Part shown: positions 9,407 through 17,351 of the stretch, piece after piece | Layout: each line of letters begins with the position of its first letter | How positions within the stretch are numbered: the stretch's first letter is position 1 | DNA from: Thalassobellus sp050294475 | GTDB taxonomy: Bacteria > Bacteroidota > Bacteroidia > Flavobacteriales > Flavobacteriaceae | Direction of reading: 5' to 3' | DNA: 64,000 bases | NCBI GenBank assembly: GCA_050294475.1 | Contig: JBNKOE010000013.1 | Span: 186,001-250,000 of the forward strand | Program-made: the position numbers and the translations under genes | Notes under the pieces: generated by a model | What the model saw: the letters and a program-made list of their open reading frames with translations, nothing else | Databases searched by the model: none | Told to the model about the DNA's origin: nothing

Positions 9407-11215
9407 ATGTCTAAAATTAAAAATCTTATATTTTTTTTAGTATACTTACTAACAAATATCTCTCAAATAAATGGTCAAGAAATATTTATTTCTAATACAC
9501 AAAACCGATTATTTACCAGTTTAAATGGTAAGTGGAAATATGTAATGGATCCTTATGAAACAGGACAAATAGGTTTTATGCCCCTATATAAAAACACGAA
9601 ACCAAAAGATAAAACAGACAGAGTTGAATATAGTTTTGATGATGCACAAACACTATGGGTTCCGAGTTCATGGAATGCTCAAAAACCTGAACTTTTTTAT
9701 TATGAAGGTAGTATTTGGTATCGTAAAACATTTAATAAAGAGACTATCGCAAAAGATAAACGCTACTATATTTACTTTGGTGCAGCCAATTACAATAGCA
9801 CCATTACTTTCAACGGAGAAATCCTCGGAAAACACGAAGGTGGTTTTACCCCATTTTGTTTTGAAGTTACCCACCTAATAAAAGAAAAAAACAATTATTT
9901 AATAGTAGGTGTAAGCAATACCCGCTCAAAAAATCAGGTGCCATCGAAAGTTACCGATTGGTTTAACTACGGCGGAATAATACGCAATGTTAAACTAATA
10001 GAAGTACCAAACACTTTTGTTAGCAACTATTTTCTATCGCTTGATAAATCGACTCTTAATCTCAAAACCAAGAAAATTAATGGAAGCTTGACTATTACTG
10101 GCAAATCATTTCCACAAAAAGTAAGAGTCGCAATCCCTGAATTAAAAGTAAGCAAAGACATTTTTGTTGATTCAACTGGTACATCCACCTTTACTATTAA
10201 TGTAAAAAATCTCAAACTTTGGTCTCCAAAAACCCCAAAACTTTATACGGTTTCTATTGAAACTAACACTGAAAAAATTATTGATAAAATAGGCTTTAGA
10301 ACCATTGATACAAAAGGTAAACAAATACTATTAAATGGAAATCCTGTATTCTTAAAAGGTATTTCCCTTCATGATGAAAATCCACTTCGCCAAAACAGAG
10401 CCAACTCTTTAGATGATGCTAAATTAGTACTAGGATGGGCAAAAGAATTAGGCTGTAATTTTATTCGCTTAGCACACTATCCACACCAAGAAAATATTGT
10501 GAGATTAGCAGATGAAATGGGAATAATGCTTTGGGAAGAATTACCCTTGTATTGGGGAATTGAATGGAACAACCCTAAAGTACTTCAGAAAGCAATAGCG
10601 CAATACACAGAACTAATTAATAGAGATTATAATAGGGCAAGTTCAATTATCTGGTCTATAGCTAACGAAACCTCTCCTTCAAAATCACGAAATGAGTTTC
10701 TTATAGCTATAGCAAAACATATTAGATCTATAGACAGTACAAGATTGTTAAGTGCTGCGTGTAAAAAAGATCAGGCTGTAGATGGTCATCCTGATAACGA
10801 TTATACCATTGGCGATCCTATAATGGAATATCTAGACATTGTGAGCTTTAATGAATACTTAGGATGGTATGGTGGATTACCTGAAGAATGCAGAAAAAAA
10901 ACATATACCTCATTAACTAATAAACCTATAATAGTAAGTGAATTTGGTGGTGGAGCCTTAGAGGGGTTTCATGGAGACAAACTTACCAGATGGAGTGAAG
11001 AATATCAAGAATATTTATACAAAGAAAATATTGCAATGTTTGATAAAATTGATGGTTTGGCTGGCATGACTCCTTGGGTTTTAGTCGATTTCATGTCTCC
11101 ACTTAGGCAATTACCAAATATACAAGACGGATGGAACCGAAAAGGTTTAATTTCGGAAAAAGGCGCTAAGAAAAAAGCATTTTACATACTACAAGATTAT
11201 TATAATACAAAGTAA
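9407..11215 (+). CDS. Glycoside hydrolase family 2 enzyme, probable beta-glucuronidase
   Basis: This is a 602-residue GH2 enzyme with a signal peptide (INGQ cleavage near residue 24), a sugar-binding domain (about 30-200), an immunoglobulin-like domain (200-300) and a catalytic TIM barrel (300-600). The acid/base is E421 (IANETSPS) and the nucleophile E512 (IVSEFGGGA). Near the C-terminus the motif WNRKG supplies N577 and K579, the NxK pair that beta-glucuronidases use to bind the uronate carboxylate and that beta-galactosidases lack. A glucuronidase (or galacturonidase) is therefore favoured. It is the last gene of the degradation locus and is followed by a strong hairpin terminator at 11241-11272. 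Confidence 0.82.
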   Translation: MSKIKNLIFFLVYLLTNISQINGQEIFISNTQNRLFTSLNGKWKYVMDPYETGQIGFMPLYKNTKPKDKTDRVEYSFDDAQTLWVPSSWNAQKPELFYYEGSIWYRKTFNKETIAKDKRYYIYFGAANYNSTITFNGEILGKHEGGFTPFCFEVTHLIKEKNNYLIVGVSNTRSKNQVPSKVTDWFNYGGIIRNVKLIEVPNTFVSNYFLSLDKSTLNLKTKKINGSLTITGKSFPQKVRVAIPELKVSKDIFVDSTGTSTFTINVKNLKLWSPKTPKLYTVSIETNTEKIIDKIGFRTIDTKGKQILLNGNPVFLKGISLHDENPLRQNRANSLDDAKLVLGWAKELGCNFIRLAHYPHQENIVRLADEMGIMLWEELPLYWGIEWNNPKVLQKAIAQYTELINRDYNRASSIIWSIANETSPSKSRNEFLIAIAKHIRSIDSTRLLSAACKKDQAVDGHPDNDYTIGDPIMEYLDIVSFNEYLGWYGGLPEECRKKTYTSLTNKPIIVSEFGGGALEGFHGDKLTRWSEEYQEYLYKENIAMFDKIDGLAGMTPWVLVDFMSPLRQLPNIQDGWNRKGLISEKGAKKKAFYILQDYYNTK

Positions 11216-11240
11216 AAATAGTAGCGAAATATATAAACAA

Positions 11241-11272
11241 AAAAGCCTTATCTAATAAAAGATAAGGCTTTT
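11241..11272. terminator. Bidirectional intrinsic terminator
   Basis: A perfect 12-bp inverted repeat (AAAAGCCTTATC / GATAAGGCTTTT) with an 8-nt loop ends in T-runs on both strands. It can stop the + strand glycanase transcript and the - strand tRNA transcript. Confidence 0.85.
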
Positions 11273-11273
11273 G

Positions 11274-11357
11274 TACTGAAGACGGGACTTGAACCCGTAC
11301 GTCCTAATGGACATTGGATTTTAAGTCCAACGTGTCTACCAATTCCACCACTTCAGC
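11274..11357 (-). tRNA. tRNA-Leu (anticodon TAA)
   Basis: The reverse complement folds as a class II tRNA of 84 nt. The acceptor GCTGAAG pairs with CTTCAGT (one G-U) and the discriminator is A. The D-arm contains GGAATTGGTAGAC, the anticodon stem is TTGGA/TCCAA with loop CTTAAAA (anticodon TAA), there is a long variable arm, and the T-loop is GTTCAAGTC. It is cotranscribed after tRNA-Gly with 25 bp between them. Confidence 0.95.
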
Positions 11358-11382
11358 TTGGTATATTTTAAGAAAGTATCAG

Positions 11383-11454
11383 AGCGAAAGACGGGATTTG
11401 AACCCGCGACCCCCACCTTGGCAAGGTGATGCTCTACCCCTGAGCTACTTTCGC
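11383..11454 (-). tRNA. tRNA-Gly (anticodon GCC)
   Basis: The reverse complement is a 72-nt cloverleaf. Acceptor GCGAAAG pairs with CTTTCGC, the D-arm is GCTCAGGGGTAGAGC, the anticodon arm CACCTTGCCAAGGTG carries anticodon GCC, and the T-arm is GCGGGTTCAAATCCCGT. It is the first gene of the two-tRNA unit, just downstream of a clear promoter. Confidence 0.95.
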
Positions 11455-11493
11455 AGTCTTTTAATGAACGAAGCAACATCGCTATTGCGGATG

Positions 11494-11523
11494 CAAATTT
11501 AAAATATTTCTAGGAACTGCAAA
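11494..11523 (-). promoter_or_regulatory. Promoter of the tRNA-Gly/tRNA-Leu unit
   Basis: On the - strand, TTTG (11520-11523), 18 bp, then TAAATTTG (11494-11501) fits the Bacteroidota TTTG-N19-TAnnTTTG consensus. The tRNA-Gly 5' end is about 40 nt downstream. Confidence 0.7.
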
Positions 11524-11552
11524 GCCTTTTTTAAAAATAAATAAAATTATTT

Positions 11553-14171
11553 TTACGCTCGCTTTTTCTTAACCAACATACGCTTAATTTCATTCAATTT
11601 CATAAGTGCTTCAACAGGCGTAAGTGTATCAATATCAATGTGTAATATTTCGTCTTTAATATTTTCAAGTAACGGATCATCCAAATTGAAAAAACTGAGT
11701 TGCATCTCATCTTCCATCGATTTTACCTTATTGGTAAGCTCTTCACTTGAATGAGACTTCTCTAATTTCTTTAAAACTTGGTTAGCACGACGCAAAACTT
11801 GCTGAGGCATACCAGCCATTTTTGCTACATGAATACCAAAACTATGTTCGCTACCGCCTTCTACTAGTTTACGTAAAAAAAGCACATTGTCTTTTAATTC
11901 TTTTACAGAAACATTAAAATTCTTAATACGCTCAAACGTTTCACTCATTTCATTTAACTCATGATAGTGTGTTGCAAAAAGCGTTTTTGGTTTTGAAGGG
12001 TGTTCGTGTAAATATTCACTAATAGCCCAAGCTATAGAAATACCGTCATACGTACTTGTACCTCGACCTATTTCATCTAACAATACCAAACTTCTATCAG
12101 AAATATTATTTAATATAGAAGCTGTTTCATTCATTTCTACCATAAAAGTAGATTCTCCCATCGAAATGTTATCGCTAGCGCCTACTCTCGTAAAAATTTT
12201 ATCAACCAATCCTATTCTTGCGTCTTTGGCTGGAACAAAACTTCCCATTTGAGCCAATAATACAATTAATGCTGTTTGACGTAAAATAGCCGACTTACCA
12301 GACATGTTTGGTCCAGTAATCATAATAATTTGCTGAGTGCTTCTATCTAAAAACACATTGTTAGCAATATAAGCTTCACCTATTGGTAATTGCTTTTCTA
12401 TAACAGGATGGCGACCATCTTTAATATCTAAATCGAAAGAATCATCAATAACAGGATGAATATAATTATTGTCTTTAGCTAATTGTGCAAACCCACACAA
12501 ACAATCTAACTGCCCTACTAAAAATGCATTTTGCTGTACAGGTTTTATATATTGACTTAACCAAGTCACCAATTCAGAAAACAACTGTTGCTCAATGGCT
12601 TGAATTCTATCTTCGGCACCTAAAATTTTGGCTTCATACTCTTTAAGCTCTTCAGTAATATAACGTTCTGCACTTACCAAAGTTTGCTTTCTAATCCATT
12701 CTTCGGGCACTTTATCTTTATGCGTATTGCGTACTTCAATATAATAACCAAACACATTATTTGAAGCTATTTTAAGCGATGTAATACCAGTGCGTTCGCT
12801 TTCGCGCTGTAGCATATTATCTAAATAATCTTTCCCCGATTTAGATAATCCTCTTAACTCATCTAATTCTTCTGAAAAACCAGCAGCAATACTATTGCCT
12901 TTTAAAACATTTACAGGAGCTTCTTCATTAAGAGTTTTCTTTATTTTTTCGCGAAGTACTTCACAACTCTGTAAAGTATCTCCAATAATTTTTAATGAGT
13001 CGTTATCGCAGTTTGATGCCAATGATTTTATAGGCACAATAGCTTCTAACGAATTTTTAAGCTGAATAACTTCTCTCGGATTAATTTTTGCTGTTGCAAC
13101 TTTAGAAATTAAACGCTCTAAATCGCCAATAAGCTTAATATGATTTTGAATTTTTTGAAGCACCGTATTTTCCTTAGTTAAAAAACTAACTACTTCATGA
13201 CGCTGTTTTATTTTTTCAACATTTTTTAAAGGCAATGCTAGCCACCGTTTTAAAAGTCTTCCGCCCATAGGCGAAATGGTTTTATCAATAACATTTAAAA
13301 GCGTAACAGCATTATTATTGGTAGAATTATAAAGTTCTAAATTTCTAATGGTGAATTTATCCATCCACACATAATCATCTTCTGCAATTCTTGAAATAGA
13401 AGCAATATGCTGTAATTTATTATGCTGTGTTTCACTTAAATAATGTAAAATAGACCCCGATGCTATAATGCCTTCATGCAAATCTTCAATACCAAAACCT
13501 TTTAATGTTTTAGTATCAAAATGCTTTATTAAGGTTTCGTATGCATAATCGGTTTGATACACCCAATCTTCCATATAAAAGGTATGGAAATCTTCTCCAA
13601 AAATATCTTTAAAAGTGCTTCGTTTTTGCTTGGAAACCAGCACTTCACTTGGACTAAAATTTTGTAATAACTTATCAATATATTCAGCATTTCCTTGAGA
13701 AGTTAAAAACTCTCCAGTAGAAATATCTAAAAAAGAAATACCAATATATTTTTTATCAAAATAAACTGAACATAAAAAGTTGTTAGATTTTGAAACTAAA
13801 ACCTCATCGTTTAAAGCTACGCCTGGAGTAACTAACTCGGTAACACCACGTTTAACAATGCTTTTAGTTTGCTTTGGATCTTCTAACTGATCGCAAATAG
13901 CAACACGCTCGCCTGCTTTAACTAACTTAGGTAAATACGTATTTAATGAATGATGAGGAAAACCAGCCAACTCAATTTCGCTCTCGCTACCAGCACCACG
14001 CTTGGTTAAAATAATGCCTAAAATTCCTGCTGTTTTAATAGCATCTTCACCAAAAGTTTCATAAAAATCGCCCACACGAAATAACAATAAAGCATCAGGA
14101 TATTTTGCCTTAATTGCATTGTACTGTTTCATTAACGGTGTTTCCTTCTTAGTTTTGGTTTTTGCTGTCAA
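11553..14171 (-). CDS. mutS: DNA mismatch repair protein MutS
   Basis: This is an 872-residue, full-length MutS1, which recognises mismatches and small loops and recruits MutL. The N-terminal mismatch-binding motif is FRVGDFYETFGEDA (Phe-x-Glu). The Walker A motif GPNMSGKSAILRQ lies near residue 618, followed by STFMVEMNETA, Walker B VLLDEIGRGTSTYDG and the ATHYHEL switch region. The gene is transcribed toward the tRNAs. It is divergent from the DUF1573 gene, with 164 bp between the two start codons. No MutL gene is nearby, which is normal in this group. Confidence 0.97.
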   Translation of the reverse strand: MTAKTKTKKETPLMKQYNAIKAKYPDALLLFRVGDFYETFGEDAIKTAGILGIILTKRGAGSESEIELAGFPHHSLNTYLPKLVKAGERVAICDQLEDPKQTKSIVKRGVTELVTPGVALNDEVLVSKSNNFLCSVYFDKKYIGISFLDISTGEFLTSQGNAEYIDKLLQNFSPSEVLVSKQKRSTFKDIFGEDFHTFYMEDWVYQTDYAYETLIKHFDTKTLKGFGIEDLHEGIIASGSILHYLSETQHNKLQHIASISRIAEDDYVWMDKFTIRNLELYNSTNNNAVTLLNVIDKTISPMGGRLLKRWLALPLKNVEKIKQRHEVVSFLTKENTVLQKIQNHIKLIGDLERLISKVATAKINPREVIQLKNSLEAIVPIKSLASNCDNDSLKIIGDTLQSCEVLREKIKKTLNEEAPVNVLKGNSIAAGFSEELDELRGLSKSGKDYLDNMLQRESERTGITSLKIASNNVFGYYIEVRNTHKDKVPEEWIRKQTLVSAERYITEELKEYEAKILGAEDRIQAIEQQLFSELVTWLSQYIKPVQQNAFLVGQLDCLCGFAQLAKDNNYIHPVIDDSFDLDIKDGRHPVIEKQLPIGEAYIANNVFLDRSTQQIIMITGPNMSGKSAILRQTALIVLLAQMGSFVPAKDARIGLVDKIFTRVGASDNISMGESTFMVEMNETASILNNISDRSLVLLDEIGRGTSTYDGISIAWAISEYLHEHPSKPKTLFATHYHELNEMSETFERIKNFNVSVKELKDNVLFLRKLVEGGSEHSFGIHVAKMAGMPQQVLRRANQVLKKLEKSHSSEELTNKVKSMEDEMQLSFFNLDDPLLENIKDEILHIDIDTLTPVEALMKLNEIKRMLVKKKRA

Positions 14172-14296
14172 AAAAAATAAAATTTTAGTTCAAATTTTGT
14201 CTCATGGCGAATTTAATCAATTCAATAGATGTTATAAAATTATGTTAAAAATAAAATTCTATTTACTAATACTTTAGTCCATTAAATAAGTTTTCT

Positions 14297-14304
14297 TAGT
14301 TTTG
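14297..14304 (+). promoter_or_regulatory. -7 promoter element for the DUF1573 gene
   Basis: TAGTTTTG matches TAnnTTTG 31 bp before the ATG. A poor -33 match (TTTAG near 14273) lies at about the right distance. Confidence 0.55.
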
Positions 14305-14335
14305 ACATCTATAACATATATAATATTCCCATAAA

Positions 14336-14782
14336 ATGATGAAAAAAATAATTTTATTAAGTTTTGCTTTACTAGGAGTAACAACTATAAGTATTGCTCA
14401 AACCGCTAAAAAAACAGCACCTGTAGAAAAAACTACTGCTAATGAAGATGGTGCTAAAATTGAATTTGAAACAGAAACTATAGATTACGGAACTATAGAA
14501 AATAAATCTGACGGAAATAGAGAGTTTAAATTCACAAATACAGGAAATGCTCCTTTAGTTATAACAAACGCCAAAGGATCTTGCGGATGTACTGTTCCTA
14601 CTTGGCCTAAAGAACCTATTGCACCAGGAGAATCTTCTGTAATTAAAGTAAAATATGCGACTAACAGAACAGGAGCTTTTTCTAAAAGTGTTACATTAAT
14701 TTCAAATGCTGTTAATGCACCTACAAAAGTAATTCACATTAAAGGAAAAGTTAATCCTCCTGTTGTAGAGGCTGAAAAATAA
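14336..14782 (+). CDS. DUF1573 domain periplasmic/secreted protein
   Basis: The 148-residue protein has a signal peptide (IILLSFALLGVTTISIAQ) and one DUF1573 immunoglobulin-like domain. Diagnostic motifs are FETETIDYGTI, REFKFTNTGNAPLVI, SCGCTVPTWP and TNRTGAFSKSV. The conserved CGC pair is present. Such proteins are abundant in Bacteroidota and probably cell-surface or periplasmic, but no molecular function is established. It has its own promoter and is followed by a hairpin terminator, so it is monocistronic. Confidence 0.85.
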   Translation: MMKKIILLSFALLGVTTISIAQTAKKTAPVEKTTANEDGAKIEFETETIDYGTIENKSDGNREFKFTNTGNAPLVITNAKGSCGCTVPTWPKEPIAPGESSVIKVKYATNRTGAFSKSVTLISNAVNAPTKVIHIKGKVNPPVVEAEK

Positions 14783-14805
14783 TTTCTATTTTAAAAAATC
14801 ATATT

Positions 14806-14837
14806 AAAAACTTCCTTTTTAAAAGGAAGTTTTTTTT
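14806..14837 (+). terminator. Intrinsic terminator after the DUF1573 gene
   Basis: The arms AAAAACTTCC and GGAAGTTTTT enclose a short T/A loop and are followed by a run of T. The hairpin ends only 15 bp before the next start codon. Confidence 0.8.
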
Positions 14838-14851
14838 TGGATATTTGTGAC

Positions 14852-15385
14852 ATGCGGAAACTTAAAAATAACGAATTAAATAGATTAAGTGTTGATGCTT
14901 TTAAAGACGCAAAAAAAACACCTATCATCATTGTGCTAGATAACATAAGAAGCCTTAACAATATTGGTTCGGTGTTTAGAACAAGTGATGCTTTTTTAGT
15001 TGAAAAAATTTATCTCTGTGGCATCACAGCAACGCCACCACATAAAGACATTCACAAAACAGCATTAGGAAGTACCGAAACTGTTTCTTGGGAATATGCT
15101 GAAAACACTATCGATTTAATTGAAAAATTAAAAGCCGAAAACATTAAAATATGTTCTATTGAGCAAGCTGAAAACGCCACGATGCTAGATAATTTTAAAC
15201 CCGAAACTAATACAACATACGCTTTAGTTTTTGGCAACGAAGTAAAAGGCGTCGCTCAAAATGTGGTTAGCGCTAGCGATATAGTTATTGAAATTCCTCA
15301 ATTTGGAACCAAACATTCTTTAAATATTTCTGTAAGTTGTGGCGTTGTTGTTTGGGATGTGTTTAGCAAGCTAAAAAGCTTATAA
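14852..15385 (+). CDS. TrmH/SpoU-family RNA 2'-O-methyltransferase
   Basis: This 177-residue SPOUT (trefoil-knot) methyltransferase uses S-adenosylmethionine to methylate a ribose of tRNA or rRNA. Motif 1 is NIGSVFRTSDAF, motif 2 is LVFGNEVKGV and motif 3 is IPQFGTKHSLNISVS. It lacks the N-terminal substrate-binding extension of RlmB, so the RNA target cannot be stated. A TTG at 14837 is in frame, but it lies on the T-tract of the preceding terminator, so the ATG at 14852 (MRKLKNNELN) is chosen. The next gene starts 6 bp after the stop and probably shares the transcript. Confidence 0.88.
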   Translation: MRKLKNNELNRLSVDAFKDAKKTPIIIVLDNIRSLNNIGSVFRTSDAFLVEKIYLCGITATPPHKDIHKTALGSTETVSWEYAENTIDLIEKLKAENIKICSIEQAENATMLDNFKPETNTTYALVFGNEVKGVAQNVVSASDIVIEIPQFGTKHSLNISVSCGVVVWDVFSKLKSL

Positions 15386-15390
15386 AATAA

Positions 15391-16050
15391 GTGGCAAAAA
15401 AAGTAAAAATCCCTTGGCCAACTAAAGATGTTATGAACCAGATTTACGACAAGCATCTTTGGGGAGGCAATGAATTCGATTTTTATTCTGGAGCAGGATC
15501 TCATAATCCAGAAATTATAAATCCTTATTTAAAAGTTGTAACTGAATTTTTAAAATCTCACAACAATTCCTTAGTTGTTTGCGATTTAGGTTGTGGCGAT
15601 TTTAATATTGGAAAACACCTCACTAAATACACTAAAAAATATATTGCTGTAGATATTGTTGAAAATCTTATTACTAGAAACAAAACCTTATACAAGGAAG
15701 ATAACTTAGCCTTTTATTGTTTAGATATAATAGAAGATGAACTTCCTTTTGGTGATTGTATTATTTTAAGGCAAGTACTCCAACATTTATCTAATAAAGA
15801 AATAGAAAAAGTAACAAAAAAACTAAACACTTATAAATATATTGTTCTTACGGAACACATACCGTTGGGCTACTTTACACCAAACAAAGACATTATTTCT
15901 GGGCAAGGCATCAGGCTAAAACAAAACAGTGGTGTTAACCTATTAAAACCGCCTTTTAATTTAAAAGTTAAAGAGCAAAAAATACTTAGTGAGTATCTTT
16001 TAGAAAATGAAAAAGGACGTATTGTAACGACTTTGTTTGAATTATTTTAA
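15391..16050 (+). CDS. Class I SAM-dependent methyltransferase, target unknown
   Basis: The 219-residue protein has a Rossmann methyltransferase core. Motif I is VVCDLGCGDFNIG (about 65-78), followed by an acidic residue in YIAVDIVENL and a later ILRQVLQHLS. The N-terminal segment (PWPTKDVMNQIY, HLWGGNEFDFYSGAGSHN) looks specific to a subfamily. The start is GTG at 15391: the next ATG would remove the conserved-looking PWPTKD segment, and GTG sits 6 bp after the upstream stop. It is cotranscribed with the SpoU methylase. The substrate is not predictable from sequence. Confidence 0.75.
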   Translation: MAKKVKIPWPTKDVMNQIYDKHLWGGNEFDFYSGAGSHNPEIINPYLKVVTEFLKSHNNSLVVCDLGCGDFNIGKHLTKYTKKYIAVDIVENLITRNKTLYKEDNLAFYCLDIIEDELPFGDCIILRQVLQHLSNKEIEKVTKKLNTYKYIVLTEHIPLGYFTPNKDIISGQGIRLKQNSGVNLLKPPFNLKVKEQKILSEYLLENEKGRIVTTLFELF

Positions 16051-16085
16051 TAATCTCTTTCATTTAAAATGAAATCTTTTTTGTC

Positions 16086-16105
16086 ATTCCTGCGCAGGCA
16101 GGAAT
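16086..16105. repeat. REP-like palindrome (ATTCCTGC core)
   Basis: ATTCCTGC-GCAG-GCAGGAAT is a perfect 8-bp inverted repeat with a 4-nt loop, much richer in G+C than its surroundings. This TTCCTGCGCAGGCAGGAA type of palindrome is a familiar dispersed repeat in bacterial intergenic DNA (known by recall). A decayed TCTGCGCATGA half lies near 16143. Confidence 0.6.
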
Positions 16106-16223
16106 CCACTTTCTAGTTTCAATTAATAATAGAATCCTTCATGTCTGCGCATGAATAGTAGCACTAATTCGAAAGTTTTTATATACAATTTAGCTTGATT
16201 CTAAACTTTAAAAAATTTAACTT

Positions 16224-16279
16224 CGCTTATCAGAGGATATAAATCATTGAAACGTATTTATATCCTAGTCGTTGTGTTT
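16224..16279. repeat. Left boundary module of the R-M cassette
   Basis: Three parts occur in order: CGCTTATC (16224-16231), a perfect 10-bp inverted repeat GGATATAAAT / ATTTATATCC (16235-16265, 11-nt loop) and GTTGTGTTT (16271-16279). The last ends one base before the methyltransferase ATG. The outer 8-mer and inner 9-mer recur inverted, in mirror order, on the other side of the R-M genes. Confidence 0.65.
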
Positions 16280-16280
16280 A

Positions 16281-17351
16281 ATGTCCAAAATAACTGAAAT
16301 TAAAAATCATTATCTTTACGAAATGAATTATTGGGATGAAATAAATGACAAACTAAAACCTTGGGTTGACACTGACTTGAATAAGACAGTTGTTGACTTA
16401 TTTGCAGGATGTGGTGGTCTTTCCCTTGGATTTGAAGCTAATGGATTTAAAACTATTGGCTATGAGATGGACGAAAATGCAACCAAAACTTATAATAAAA
16501 ACCTTATTGGAGATTGTTATAATGAAAAATTAAATACAGAAACAATATATCCAAAAGCAGACATCGTTATTGGTGGTCCACCTTGTCAACCTTTTAGCGT
16601 TGGAGGAAAACAACTTGGATTAAAAGATTCAAGAGATGGATTTCCTATTTTCTTAGCTGCAATACGACAATTAGACCCTGATTTTTTATTATTCGAAAAT
16701 GTTAGGGGAATGCTTTACAAAAACAAATGGTATTTACGTGAAGTAATTACAGAACTTGAAAACTTAGGTTACAACTTAGATTATGCACTTCTAAATGCCA
16801 AAAATTTTGAAGTTCCTCAAAATAGAGAACGAGTAATTGTAATTGGTTCTAAAAACAAAATTCGATTACCTAATAAAATTAATCGCAGATTAACCGCAGG
16901 AGATGCTTTAGGCGGACTAGCTTTTGAATTTGATGAAAATTCTAAGTTTTTCACAAAGTCTATGGATCAATATGTAGCCAATTACGAAAAAGCATCAAAA
17001 TGTGTTAATCCGAGAGACTTATATTTAGACAGACCCGCAAGAACTTTAACTTGTAGAAACTTGGCTGGTGCTACTGGGGATATGCACAGAGTCCGACTAA
17101 AAGATGGAAGAAGAAGAAGAATTACAGTAAGAGAAGCAGCAAGACTACAAAGTTTTCCGGATTGGTTTGAATTTGTAGGTACAGAGACACATCAATACAA
17201 TCAAATAGGAAATGCTGTAGCTCCAAATTTTGCATTCCATTTAGCACAAAACATAAAAAATTACATTAAAAATATTCCTGAAAATGAATATCATATTTCA
17301 GAAAATGAGCAATTAACATTATTCGAAAATGAAGCAGTATATCAATCCTGA
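16281..17351 (+). CDS. C5-cytosine DNA methyltransferase of a type II R-M system
   Basis: The 356-residue m5C methyltransferase shows all main motifs: I VVDLFAGCGGLSLGF, IV GGPPCQPFSVGG (catalytic C102), VI LFENVRGM, VIII VPQNRERVIVIG and X QIGNAVAPNFAFHLA. The target recognition region lies between about 200 and 285, ending in LTCRNLAGATGDMHR. The frame is open from a TTG at 16272, but the ATG at 16281 fits better and starts one base after the GTTGTGTTT boundary repeat. It should protect the host site from the endonuclease encoded next. The recognition sequence is not predictable here. Gene order M then R, with overlap, favours protection before cleavage. No controller (C) protein gene is present. 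Confidence 0.95.
   Translation: MSKITEIKNHYLYEMNYWDEINDKLKPWVDTDLNKTVVDLFAGCGGLSLGFEANGFKTIGYEMDENATKTYNKNLIGDCYNEKLNTETIYPKADIVIGGPPCQPFSVGGKQLGLKDSRDGFPIFLAAIRQLDPDFLLFENVRGMLYKNKWYLREVITELENLGYNLDYALLNAKNFEVPQNRERVIVIGSKNKIRLPNKINRRLTAGDALGGLAFEFDENSKFFTKSMDQYVANYEKASKCVNPRDLYLDRPARTLTCRNLAGATGDMHRVRLKDGRRRRITVREAARLQSFPDWFEFVGTETHQYNQIGNAVAPNFAFHLAQNIKNYIKNIPENEYHISENEQLTLFENEAVYQS

Noticed and set aside
14837..14851. Upstream TTG start for the SpoU methylase
   Set aside because: It falls on the T-tract of the preceding terminator, and the five extra residues are not part of the family.
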